This document shows, piece after piece, positions 1-8,554 of a stretch of DNA of 64,000 nucleotides. This DNA comes from Microcaldota archaeon. Lineage in GTDB: Archaea; Micrarchaeota; Micrarchaeia; Micrarchaeales; CABMGC01. Under the pieces are notes generated by a model. It was given only the letters and a program-made list of their open reading frames with translations. It had not been told where the DNA came from and made no database searches. Positions within the stretch are counted from its first letter, which is position 1. Each line of letters begins with the position of its first letter. The position numbers and the translations under genes were made by a program. The DNA lies in assembly GCA_021792095.1 (NCBI GenBank), contig JAJYVH010000001.1, positions 381,324 through 445,323 on the forward strand. Direction: 5' to 3'.

Positions 1-1
1 G

Positions 2-253
2 CTCGTGAACATAATAGGCGGCCAGGATCTCACGCTGCACGAGGCCGAGACCATATTCCAGGAAGTGTCGAGCAGGATAAGCGACGAGGCGATGCTGAAG
101 TGGGGGGCCAGGATAGAGCCCAGCATGCAGAAGAGCGCTCTCAAGGTGATGGTGGTCGTCGGGGGCGTGGAGTACGCTAACTACGCCGCCGAGGAGGCGA
201 GGGCGCAGGCCAAGGGCGAAGAGGCAGCAGACCTCGACGAGATGTTCGGCTAG
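2..253 (+). CDS. ftsZ: Cell division protein FtsZ, C-terminal part (5' end outside window)
   Basis: LVNIIGGQDLTLHEAE...RISDEAMLKWGARIEP...LKVMVVVGGV matches the FtsZ C-terminal GG-DLTL / WGARI / VVVtGV pattern; frame is open to the window start. Confidence 0.75.
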   Translation, partial: LVNIIGGQDLTLHEAETIFQEVSSRISDEAMLKWGARIEPSMQKSALKVMVVVGGVEYANYAAEEARAQAKGEEAADLDEMFG

Positions 254-273
254 CCCGGGTGTGCCTTGTGTAC

Positions 274-1131
274 TTATGGCGTAGTGTAACCGCTGGTCCA
301 CGAGCTCGTGTACACGACGTTGGTGGGCACGCCGTTGTTCTCGTTGCCGCTGTAGTCGTTGGCGTTGCCGTTCAGCGGCCACCAGCCCACGAGGTTCTGC
401 AGATCTATCGGCGCTCCACCTATACCTTCAAGGTAGAGAGCCTGAATTTCGTTCGATGAAAATGAGGTATTATAAAGCTGGACGTTAGCGAGGGAGCCAT
501 CAAAGATTGAATAATAGCCTGAACCAGTATAATATGCACCAATTACAGGGTACGAGTTCCCAGTGTATGTTGTGCCAGTCGTAGAGTAATGCCCTACATT
601 GGTACCATCAACATAGTAGGTCATATTGTTAGCTGTGCTACTGAACATGCATGTGATGAATTGCCATTTGTTTGTAGAAATTGATCCGTAGTAGGCAATT
701 GACTCCCAACTGCTGCCAGTTGAAGAGACAATACACTCAAATGTTCCCCCAGATTCTAGTGCCATGCCAAGCTGTAAGAAACCCGAACCCTGAGATACGA
801 GTATTACAAACTGGGTAGATACAGATGCTGGATTCACCCATGCTGAGAGCGTCCACCCATTAGCAATCGAAGAAGAAAAAGCTGGCAGAACTACGTATTG
901 ATTACCTGTGCCTGTAAATGTAGCCACATACTCAGGCAGCTCGCCGCTGCACACGCCTTCTGTGTTTATGAAAGAGGTAGTGCCTGGACCATTTGGCCTG
1001 AAGACCTGGCAGGCGCCCGGCGGCGCCTTTGGCGCGAATGTGGCACCGTTGAAGACGCCGAGCTGGAAGAGGGCGCCCAAGACCACGGCTATGATGAGTA
1101 TGGCCCAGCCGTAGGTCATGAGGTACTCCAT
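274..1131 (-). CDS. LamG-domain class III signal-peptide (pilin-like) surface protein, copy 1; upstream ATG out of frame
   Basis: SQSAMEYLMTYGWAILIIAVVLGALFQLGVF class III signal, LamG core, C-terminal VGWWPLNGNANDYSGNENNG; near-identical ends to copies 2 and 3. Confidence 0.85.
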   Translation of the reverse strand: MEYLMTYGWAILIIAVVLGALFQLGVFNGATFAPKAPPGACQVFRPNGPGTTSFINTEGVCSGELPEYVATFTGTGNQYVVLPAFSSSIANGWTLSAWVNPASVSTQFVILVSQGSGFLQLGMALESGGTFECIVSSTGSSWESIAYYGSISTNKWQFITCMFSSTANNMTYYVDGTNVGHYSTTGTTYTGNSYPVIGAYYTGSGYYSIFDGSLANVQLYNTSFSSNEIQALYLEGIGGAPIDLQNLVGWWPLNGNANDYSGNENNGVPTNVVYTSSWTSGYTTP

Positions 1132-1210
1132 CGCCGACTGTGAGCGTAATCGTTTAGGAGGAGCGGCGCCCGGGTTGCTTGCTCTGGCTATCCTGCCCTC
1201 GGCGCTACGT

Positions 1211-1225
1211 TGTGTGTGTGTGTGT
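1211..1225. repeat. (TG)7T dinucleotide run in the leader of LamG copy 1
   Basis: Direct reading: tgtgtgtgtgtgtgt, 3' of ATG 1226-1228 (minus strand). Confidence 0.95.
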
Positions 1226-1351
1226 CATTCTTCCTCCGCCGTCCCTTTCCATCGCATACAGGTGCCTTGGAAAACATAAATAACTTGCTGTGCTCTCTGC
1301 TCGATGCGCAGCCCTGTGCCTGTTTTATAACTTGCGCAGCATATACTGTGC

Positions 1352-1540
1352 ATGAACCTTAATCCTGTGCCGAAGATAAGGCAGTTCTGGAGCGATGCGA
1401 GCAGGATACTCAGCATAAGCTACAAGCCGGGCGTCAACGAGTTCAAGCGCACGCTCAAGATTGTGCTCCTGGGCACGCTTGCGCTGGGCATAGTGGGCTA
1501 CATCATATACCTGATTGTAGAGCTTGCGATAAACTTCTAG
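1352..1540 (+). CDS. secE: Preprotein translocase subunit SecE/Sec61-gamma
   Basis: 62 aa, single C-terminal TM, ...KPGVNEFKRTLKIVLLGTLALGIVGYIIYLI... Confidence 0.85.
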   Translation: MNLNPVPKIRQFWSDASRILSISYKPGVNEFKRTLKIVLLGTLALGIVGYIIYLIVELAINF

Positions 1541-1551
1541 CCGGTGTTGCC

Positions 1552-2394
1552 ATGGAGGTGGAGCTGGACTACACCAAGTCCGCGCAGCAGAACGCGGAGG
1601 CTTACTTCGAGAGGGCGAAGAGCTCCGAGCGCAAGCGCGACGGGGCGGAGCGCGCTGCCGGGAGGCTCGAGCAGCAGCTCTCCCGGCTGGAAAAGGAGAG
1701 CGTGGTGCGCAAGGAAGTGAGGAAGAAGCGCGAGAGCGAGTGGTACGAGAAATTCTACTGGTTCTTCACGAGCACGGGCCTGCTGGCGATAGGCGGCAGG
1801 AGCGCACAGCAGAACGAGGAAGTGGTCGCGAAGTACTTCCAGCATGGCGACCTCTTCTTCCACGCCAGCATCTTCGGCGCGTCGGTCGTCATACTGAAGA
1901 AGGGCGAGGGCGCGCCGCAGCAGGCCCGCGACGAGGCGGCGCAGTTCGCCGCCTGCTTCTCCAAGGCGTGGGAGACCGGGCAGTCGAGCGTGGATGTCTT
2001 CGCCGCGAAGCACGGCCAGGTGTCCAAATCGGAGGGCAAGGGCTACCTGGCCACAGGCAGCTTCCTGATATCCGGCGAGCGGGAGTGGCACAAGGGCGTC
2101 AGGCTGGAGCTCGCGGCCGCGGTCGAGGAGAGCACGGTGAGCCTGCAGAAGCAGATGGGGTCGCAGTACGCCTACATATCGCTCTCGCCGCTGGAGGTGC
2201 ACGTGGACACCGGCAGGCTCGCGATAATGCCTTTCACAGCCTACGCCGCATCGGGCAAGGCGAAGGGGCTGAGGCTGCTGCCAGGGAAGACGAAGAAATC
2301 CGACGCTGCGAAGCAGATAGCCAAGAGGCTGGGCTACGGCGACGTGGACTACATAATGCAGCACCTGCCGCCGGGCGGCTTCGAGATAGGGTAG
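1552..2394 (+). CDS. NFACT-R (DUF814) domain protein, standalone RqcH/NFACT C-terminal half
   Basis: VELDYTKSAQQNAEAYFERAK, KFYWFFTSTGLLAIGGRSAQQNEEVVAKY, GDLFFHASIFGASVVILK are NFACT-R motifs; no NFACT-N region. Confidence 0.75.
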   Translation: MEVELDYTKSAQQNAEAYFERAKSSERKRDGAERAAGRLEQQLSRLEKESVVRKEVRKKRESEWYEKFYWFFTSTGLLAIGGRSAQQNEEVVAKYFQHGDLFFHASIFGASVVILKKGEGAPQQARDEAAQFAACFSKAWETGQSSVDVFAAKHGQVSKSEGKGYLATGSFLISGEREWHKGVRLELAAAVEESTVSLQKQMGSQYAYISLSPLEVHVDTGRLAIMPFTAYAASGKAKGLRLLPGKTKKSDAAKQIAKRLGYGDVDYIMQHLPPGGFEIG

Positions 2395-2429
2395 CTGTTT
2401 AAATACTTTGTTTTCGGATACCTTGCAAG

Positions 2430-4421
2430 GTGCTGTTTTTGGCATTCTACGACTACAGCCTAGCTTTCGGAGTGATAGCTCTGGCGTTCTCTCTGGTAGC
2501 TGCGGTGGTGACGCTGCGAAAGGACCCTGGAAACAGGAAGATGCAGGAAATAAGCGACGCGATAAAGGCCGGTTCGAGCGCGTACCTGAACAGGCAGGGC
2601 ATAACAATAGGCATATTCATAGTTGTGATATCTGTCGCCCTGTTCTTCTTCCTGAAGGACGGCTGGCAGTACGTCGTCGCCTTCCTCACAGGCTCCATAA
2701 CCGCGTACGCAACCGCGTACCTCGGCATGAACGTCGCTGTGCGCGCAAACACCAGGACGGCCAAGGCTGCCGAGAAGGGCATGCATAACGCTTTCTACAC
2801 CGCGATACTCGGAGGTTCTGTCACTGGCTTCGCGGCCATAGGCTTCGGCCTGATAGGCATAAGCCTGCTGCTGGGGTACCTCACGATAAGCAGCGTGGCG
2901 ATACTGATAGGCTATGGTTTCGGCGCTTCGCTGGTCTCGCTCTTCGCCCGAGTGGGCGGCGGCATATACACCAAGTCCGCTGACGTGGGTGCGGACCTCG
3001 TCGGCAAGACTGAGCTCAACCTGCCCGAGGACGACCCCAGGAACGCTGCTGTGATAGCCGACAATGTGGGTGACAACGTTGGCGACTGCGCTGGCATGGC
3101 TGCCGACGTTTACGAGAGCTACGCCGTCACGCTAGTGGCTGCATTGCTCATAGCGATAGGCGTGTCTAGCGCCGTGCTCAACCTCGCTTATCCGTTGTAC
3201 ATAGCCTCCGCGGGCGTGGTGGGCAGCCTGATAAGCATGGTATTCCTTAGTATGAGGAGCAAGACGCCTACGCTGACGCTCTACAAGGGCATAGGCGCAG
3301 CTGTAGTGTTCTCTGCGATAATAGACTTCGCGATTACTTATGTTGTAGGAGCGGCCATGAGCTACTTCATCGCAGTGCTCTCGGGCCTTGTGCTCGCCAT
3401 ACTGCTCTTCGCCATAACCGATTACTACACTGGCAGCGGAAGGAGGCAGGTGGTCAAGGTGGCCGAGGCGGCGAAGGGAGGTGCAGGCACCGACGTGATA
3501 ATGGGCCTGTCGATAGGCCTCAGGACCACATTCTTCCCAGCGATATTCATAGTGACTGCGATCTTCATCAGCTACTACGCAGCCGGGGTATACGGAATAG
3601 GCATAGCGGCAGTAGGCATGCTCTCGCTCACTGCCACGATACTCACGATAGACTCGTTCGGGCCAATAACTGACAACGCAGGCGGCATAGCGGAGATGGC
3701 CGGCCTGCAGCACAGCATCAGGCGCGTGACCGACGAGCTCGACGCGGTGGGCAACACCACTAAGGCCACAACGAAAGGATTTGCCATAGGCGGCGCTGCG
3801 CTTTCGGCCACAGCGCTCTTCGTAGCATTCGCGCAGGCCGTCGGCCTCACTACGATAGACGCGCTCAACCCGATAGTGACCATAGGCATATTCCTGGGAG
3901 CCCTGCTCCCGTTCGTGTTCTCCTCGTTCCTGATGGAGGCGGTGGGGCACACGGCCAACCTGATGGTTGACGAGGTGAGGCGCCAGGTAAGGACGATCAA
4001 GGGCCTGCTCCAAGGCAAGGCGAAGCCAGACTACGCTAAGGCGGTGGACATAGCGACCGTCAACGCGCTGAAGTCGCTCGTGGTGCCAGAGCTCCTGGCC
4101 ATACTCACGCCTATAATCGTGGGCCTTGTGCTCGGCAAGGCCGCGCTCGGCGGCCTCATAGTGGGCATGATACCTACGAGCTTCATGATGGCACTGTTCA
4201 TGGCCAACAGCGGGGCGGCGATGGACAACGCCAAGAAGTACGTCGAGACGGGCAAGTTCGGGGGCAAGGGAAGCGAGGCGCACAGGGCCGCCGTGGTGGG
4301 AGACACGGTGGGAGACCCGCTCAAGGACACCGCAGGGCCAGCGCTGAACTCGATGATAAAGGTGATAAGCACCATATCCATACTGCTTGCGCCAGTCTTC
4401 GTCGCGTATGCGCTGCTGTAA
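2430..4421 (+). CDS. hppA: Membrane-bound ion-pumping pyrophosphatase
   Basis: 663 aa polytopic; DVGADLVGKTELNLPEDDPRNAAVIADNVGDNVGDCAGMAADVYESY and GDTVGDPLKDTAGPALN signatures. Confidence 0.95.
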   Translation: MLFLAFYDYSLAFGVIALAFSLVAAVVTLRKDPGNRKMQEISDAIKAGSSAYLNRQGITIGIFIVVISVALFFFLKDGWQYVVAFLTGSITAYATAYLGMNVAVRANTRTAKAAEKGMHNAFYTAILGGSVTGFAAIGFGLIGISLLLGYLTISSVAILIGYGFGASLVSLFARVGGGIYTKSADVGADLVGKTELNLPEDDPRNAAVIADNVGDNVGDCAGMAADVYESYAVTLVAALLIAIGVSSAVLNLAYPLYIASAGVVGSLISMVFLSMRSKTPTLTLYKGIGAAVVFSAIIDFAITYVVGAAMSYFIAVLSGLVLAILLFAITDYYTGSGRRQVVKVAEAAKGGAGTDVIMGLSIGLRTTFFPAIFIVTAIFISYYAAGVYGIGIAAVGMLSLTATILTIDSFGPITDNAGGIAEMAGLQHSIRRVTDELDAVGNTTKATTKGFAIGGAALSATALFVAFAQAVGLTTIDALNPIVTIGIFLGALLPFVFSSFLMEAVGHTANLMVDEVRRQVRTIKGLLQGKAKPDYAKAVDIATVNALKSLVVPELLAILTPIIVGLVLGKAALGGLIVGMIPTSFMMALFMANSGAAMDNAKKYVETGKFGGKGSEAHRAAVVGDTVGDPLKDTAGPALNSMIKVISTISILLAPVFVAYALL

Positions 4422-5396
4422 TCACGGCGTAGTGTAGCCGCTGGTCCACGAGCTCGTGAACACGACGTTGGTGGACGGCACGCCGTTGTTCTCGTTGCCG
4501 CTATAGTCGTTGGCGTTGCCGTTCAGCGGCCACCAGCCCACAAGATTCTGCAGGTCGATGGGCGCGCCGCCTATGCCCTCCTGGTAGAGAGCTTGAATTT
4601 CATTGGTTGAAAGAGACGTGTTGTAGATTTGGACATTTGCTATTTGACCATTAAAATTTCCTCCATTACTAATGTACAGGGGGTGTGACCCAGAGCACGG
4701 CAGGTTATTGTAACCTTGTGGGGTCGCAAAAGGCAAAGGATTAGCGTCAACATACGCTGTTGTAATTGAGTTGGCGCTGTTGGAAGGCGAAGGTGAAATT
4801 GTCCCGGCAGCCTGCACCCAAGTTCCAATCGGGGCAACATATGTGAATTCATTTATCTGTGAATTGCAGCCCCATACTTCTAGAGCGTTGGGATTGGGGT
4901 ATGTTGATGAATAGATTTGCAGCCCCATTCCGTACTCAACATCTCCAACTGACCAACTACTCCCTTGTTTACTTACAATATTCTGCCAGCCTGCGCCTGT
5001 TGACCCATACCAATTAATCCAAGCAACAATAGTGATAGAATTAGTTTGTATACTTGGATTATTACTTATTGGTATGTTTGAAGGAGGAGTTAGAACAGCT
5101 GCGTACTCCGGCAGCTCGCCGTTGCACACGCCCTCGAGGTTCAGATTGAAGGCTGTGCCAGGGCCGTTGGGCCTGAAGACTTGGCAGGCGCCGGGCGGCG
5201 CCTTTGGCGCGAATGTGGCGCCGTTGAAGACGCCCAGCTGGAAGAGCGCACCCAACACCACCGCTATTATGAGGATGGCCCAGCCGTAGGTCATCAGGTA
5301 CTCCATAGCCGACTGTGAGCGTAATTTTCTAGGAGGAGCGGCGCTTGGGTTGCTTGCTCTGGCCATCCTGCCCTCGGCGCTCGTTGTGTGTGTCAT
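4422..5396 (-). CDS. LamG-domain class III signal-peptide (pilin-like) surface protein, copy 2; upstream ATG in frame
   Basis: MTHTTSAEGRMARASNPSAAPPRKLRSQSAMEYLMTYGWAILIIAVVLG...; SD-like GGCGGAGGAAGAATG at the start; C-terminus shared with copies 1 and 3. Confidence 0.87.
   Translation of the reverse strand: MTHTTSAEGRMARASNPSAAPPRKLRSQSAMEYLMTYGWAILIIAVVLGALFQLGVFNGATFAPKAPPGACQVFRPNGPGTAFNLNLEGVCNGELPEYAAVLTPPSNIPISNNPSIQTNSITIVAWINWYGSTGAGWQNIVSKQGSSWSVGDVEYGMGLQIYSSTYPNPNALEVWGCNSQINEFTYVAPIGTWVQAAGTISPSPSNSANSITTAYVDANPLPFATPQGYNNLPCSGSHPLYISNGGNFNGQIANVQIYNTSLSTNEIQALYQEGIGGAPIDLQNLVGWWPLNGNANDYSGNENNGVPSTNVVFTSSWTSGYTTP
5385..5393. repeat. (TG)4T dinucleotide run in the leader of LamG copy 2
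   Basis: Direct reading: tgtgtgtgt. Confidence 0.9.
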
Positions 5397-5515
5397 TCTT
5401 CCTCCGCCGTCCCTTTCCATCGCATACAGGTGCCTTGGAAAACATAAATAGCTTGCTGTGCGCTCTGCGCGGCGCACAGCCCCACAGCCTCTAGGCGTAG
5501 TAGGATGTCGCTTTA

Positions 5516-6265
5516 CTAGCTGAGGAAAGACTTCAGCAACGCTAGGCCCTGCCTGTAGCCGGCCTTAGACCTGCCGAATTCCCTGACGTGGAACACGTAG
5601 GGCACCCTGCCTATCCTTAGGCTGCCCCTGTCCACGCATTTCAGGAAGTCGAAGAGCACCTTGTAGCCCTCGCCTACGAACCTCGAGCTGTTCCTGCTGT
5701 AGACGCGCATGAACATGCTCCTCCTTACCCCGAAGAAGCCCGAAAACACGTCCTTGCACGTCTCGCTGCCCTCCGCGTCCAGCACCATCAGGCCGACGCG
5801 CATTAATGCCCTTGAGATGAGCTGCCTGTACGGCGCCCAGTCGGTCACGCTCTCCCGCTCCGCGACCACGATGTCGCAGCCGCGCTCGAGCTGCCTTGCT
5901 ATCTCCCTTATCTTTTCCAAAGGGTGCTGCATGTCCGAATCCATCACTATCGCGTATTCGGTTGTGCTCCTGCGCATACCGTCCACGATGCTCGCGGTGA
6001 GGCCGCGCCTCTTGCCTTCGGCATGCCTGTCCATCAGCGTCACGCGCTTGTTGCTGCGCGAGAGCCGCCTTACGGTGCCCCTTGTCCCATCGCTCGAGCC
6101 GTCGTCGACCACGATTATGCGCATGCGCGGGTACTCCGTGCCTATCCTGCCTATCATGGCCCCTATGGTGCCGTTCTCGTTCAGCGTAGGCAATATCACA
6201 GTAAAATGCGAGTAGTCCTTGTTGCCCATCGAAACGCACCCGCGGCGCACCTGCGCTGCGCGCAT
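5516..6265 (-). CDS. Family 2 glycosyltransferase (dolichyl-phosphate sugar synthase-like)
   Basis: VILPTLNENGTIGAMIGRI...IIVVDDGSSDGT...VMDSDMQHPLEKI. Confidence 0.85.
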   Translation of the reverse strand: MRAAQVRRGCVSMGNKDYSHFTVILPTLNENGTIGAMIGRIGTEYPRMRIIVVDDGSSDGTRGTVRRLSRSNKRVTLMDRHAEGKRRGLTASIVDGMRRSTTEYAIVMDSDMQHPLEKIREIARQLERGCDIVVAERESVTDWAPYRQLISRALMRVGLMVLDAEGSETCKDVFSGFFGVRRSMFMRVYSRNSSRFVGEGYKVLFDFLKCVDRGSLRIGRVPYVFHVREFGRSKAGYRQGLALLKSFLS

Positions 6266-6313
6266 ATCGGAAAGATATGCTTGCTTTATATTAATTAACG
6301 CACTAAATGCTGC

Positions 6314-8554
6314 ATGCCAACCGAAAGGCAGCTGATGGGCCTGCTGTGCAACCCGCCGGTGCTAGCGTTCATAGCCTACCTGCTTGTATCGCTCGTCCTG
6401 TTCTGGCCCGTGGCCTTCGGCAGCAACGTAGTGTTCACGAACTCTAGCGACACCTATCAGGCGCTCGCGTACCTGTGGCACGTGCCCTACTCCCTTTTCG
6501 TGTCGCACACGTCGCCTTACTTCTACAGCGGCATCATCTTCCCGGTGGGCGCAGCCCTAGCCGGCCAATCCATAATGCCGCTGGCCGGGATACTCTCGTG
6601 GCCCTTCCAGCTCGTCAACAGGGCCATGGCGTTCAACCTGCTCTTCTTCCTCGCTTTCGTGCTCTCGGGCCTCTTCATGTTCATGCTGGCCGACTACGTG
6701 GTAGGGAACAAGTATGCCGCTTTCGTGGCCGGGCTTGTGTTTGCTTTCAGCCCGATGCACATAACCCAGGCGTACGGACACCTCAATTGGGCCATGGTGG
6801 AGTTCCTGCCCCTGTTTGTGCTTCTTCTTTTGCTGGCCCTTGACAAGAAGAGGCAAGTGTACGTTTTCGGCGCAGCCGTCTCTTTTGTGCTCCTGACTTT
6901 CATGGGCGACGTAGAGCAGGGCATACTCACGCTGTTCTTCGCAATAGTCATACTCATCCTGTACGCTATAAGCAGGGACAGGCGCATCGTGCTCAGCGGG
7001 AGGTCCTTCCTCGTGCTGGGCGAGATGGCGGTAATAATACTGCTGCTCTCCGCTCCGTTCATATTGTCCATGCTCCCCTACCTTCCCCAGGCGTTCAGCG
7101 CTGTCTCCAGGCAGTCTAGCACGCTGTACAGCGAGGTTTGGAGCGTGGACCTGGCATCGTTCTTCCTGCCTGGCTACTACAACGGCATCTTCTCAGGCAT
7201 CTCTAGCAGCTACTACGTGATATATGCGCCCGACGTAACCGAGCGGGTCGCATACATAGGCTACACAGTGCTTGCGCTCGCGCTGCTCGGCTTGGCTTAT
7301 GCGTGGAAGCACAGGAGCGAGGAGGGCATGCACCACGGCCTGATATGGGCGATAGTGGCCTTGATAGGCGGGGTGATGGCCCTGGGCCCGGTGCTCCAGG
7401 TGTACGGGACTGTGAGCAGCCTGCCCCTGCCCTACCTGCTGTACAGCTACCTGCCAATATTCAACATAATCAGGGAACCCGACCGCTTCTTCTTCTTCGC
7501 GACCATGGGCCTGGCGATCCTGGCCGCGCTCGGCATTAAGAGCCTCGAGAAGCACCCGCTGCTGGGCACGCAGCGCAAGAGGCTGCTCTTCGTCATAGCT
7601 GTGTCGTTCCTCATACTTGTCGAGTACAATGGCACCCCGCTGTCTGGCTCCGCTGCGCAGCACCTCGTCGCGAGCACTAACGTGCCCGTAGCCTACTATC
7701 AGCTGGGCAACTACACCTCGAACTTCACTACCCTGATACTACCGGCGCTCGCCAACTACACGAGCAGGGTGCCGGAGATGTTCCCAGGGCTCAACATGTA
7801 CTACCAGACTGCGCTGAACAAGCCGATACTCGGCGGCTACGCCGCAAGGCCGAACGCGAGCCAGAACGTATCTGACGAGATAATACCGCTCGCCGCTTCC
7901 GCTTACTACCTGCAGAACGGCGGCGGGCTGCTGTACGGCTCGCCCATAGTGGAGAACTACAGCAACGTGACCAAACTGCTGCTGCGCCTCTACGGCACCC
8001 AGTTCGTCTCCGTAGACAGGCAGGCCTACAACCTGACGGAACTGGAGCAGCTCGCGAGCTACCTTGCGAGCCTCTTCGGCAATCCGGCCTACATAGACAA
8101 CACGACGCTCGTCTTCTCCACGGCCAATGCGCTCTCAAGCGTAGGCACGTCGGTAGCCGCTTACACGCCTGTGCTCATAGGGAACCCGCACGCCTTCTAC
8201 CCTATAAGCGTCTGGGAGCCGGGCTGGACATTCTGCACCTCGTCGTCAAGCTGCAATGCCACGTTCCAGGACACGTGGTTTGGGCAGGGCCAGGCGTACA
8301 TAGACGTATACTCGCCTAAGAACCAATCGGTGAAGCTCTCTATGCTCGCGGAATCGCCCAACGGCAAGAAGAGCGCCTACGTGTACCTGAACGGCCAGCA
8401 GTACACTTCCCTGCAGCTCAACACCACGCTCTCCGCGTATACGCTCAGCTTCCCCATGGATGCTGGCATAAACCAGGTGGTGTTCGTGTCAGCAGCGAAC
8501 GGCAACAACCCTTACAGCGGCATCGGCGTAATGAACATGACTTTCTACACCTGA
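6314..8554 (+). CDS. Polytopic membrane protein, GT-C glycosyltransferase-like with large extracytoplasmic C-terminus
   Basis: 746 aa, multiple N-terminal TMs, N-glycosylation-rich C-terminal region; next to GT2 and flippase genes. Confidence 0.6.
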   Translation: MPTERQLMGLLCNPPVLAFIAYLLVSLVLFWPVAFGSNVVFTNSSDTYQALAYLWHVPYSLFVSHTSPYFYSGIIFPVGAALAGQSIMPLAGILSWPFQLVNRAMAFNLLFFLAFVLSGLFMFMLADYVVGNKYAAFVAGLVFAFSPMHITQAYGHLNWAMVEFLPLFVLLLLLALDKKRQVYVFGAAVSFVLLTFMGDVEQGILTLFFAIVILILYAISRDRRIVLSGRSFLVLGEMAVIILLLSAPFILSMLPYLPQAFSAVSRQSSTLYSEVWSVDLASFFLPGYYNGIFSGISSSYYVIYAPDVTERVAYIGYTVLALALLGLAYAWKHRSEEGMHHGLIWAIVALIGGVMALGPVLQVYGTVSSLPLPYLLYSYLPIFNIIREPDRFFFFATMGLAILAALGIKSLEKHPLLGTQRKRLLFVIAVSFLILVEYNGTPLSGSAAQHLVASTNVPVAYYQLGNYTSNFTTLILPALANYTSRVPEMFPGLNMYYQTALNKPILGGYAARPNASQNVSDEIIPLAASAYYLQNGGGLLYGSPIVENYSNVTKLLLRLYGTQFVSVDRQAYNLTELEQLASYLASLFGNPAYIDNTTLVFSTANALSSVGTSVAAYTPVLIGNPHAFYPISVWEPGWTFCTSSSSCNATFQDTWFGQGQAYIDVYSPKNQSVKLSMLAESPNGKKSAYVYLNGQQYTSLQLNTTLSAYTLSFPMDAGINQVVFVSAANGNNPYSGIGVMNMTFYT

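Noticed and set aside
1211-1225. GT runs as CRISPR or minisatellite
   Set aside because: Simple dinucleotide runs without spacers; relevant only as coding-frame repeats
1537-2607. Long minus-strand ORF (356 aa) opposite the NFACT-R gene
   Set aside because: Mirror ORF of a high-GC coding gene; composition is Arg/Leu/His-rich with no motif, while the plus-strand frame has clear family motifs
3132-4283. Long minus-strand ORF (383 aa) opposite hppA
   Set aside because: Antisense shadow of the pyrophosphatase; Tyr/His/Arg-rich nonsense composition
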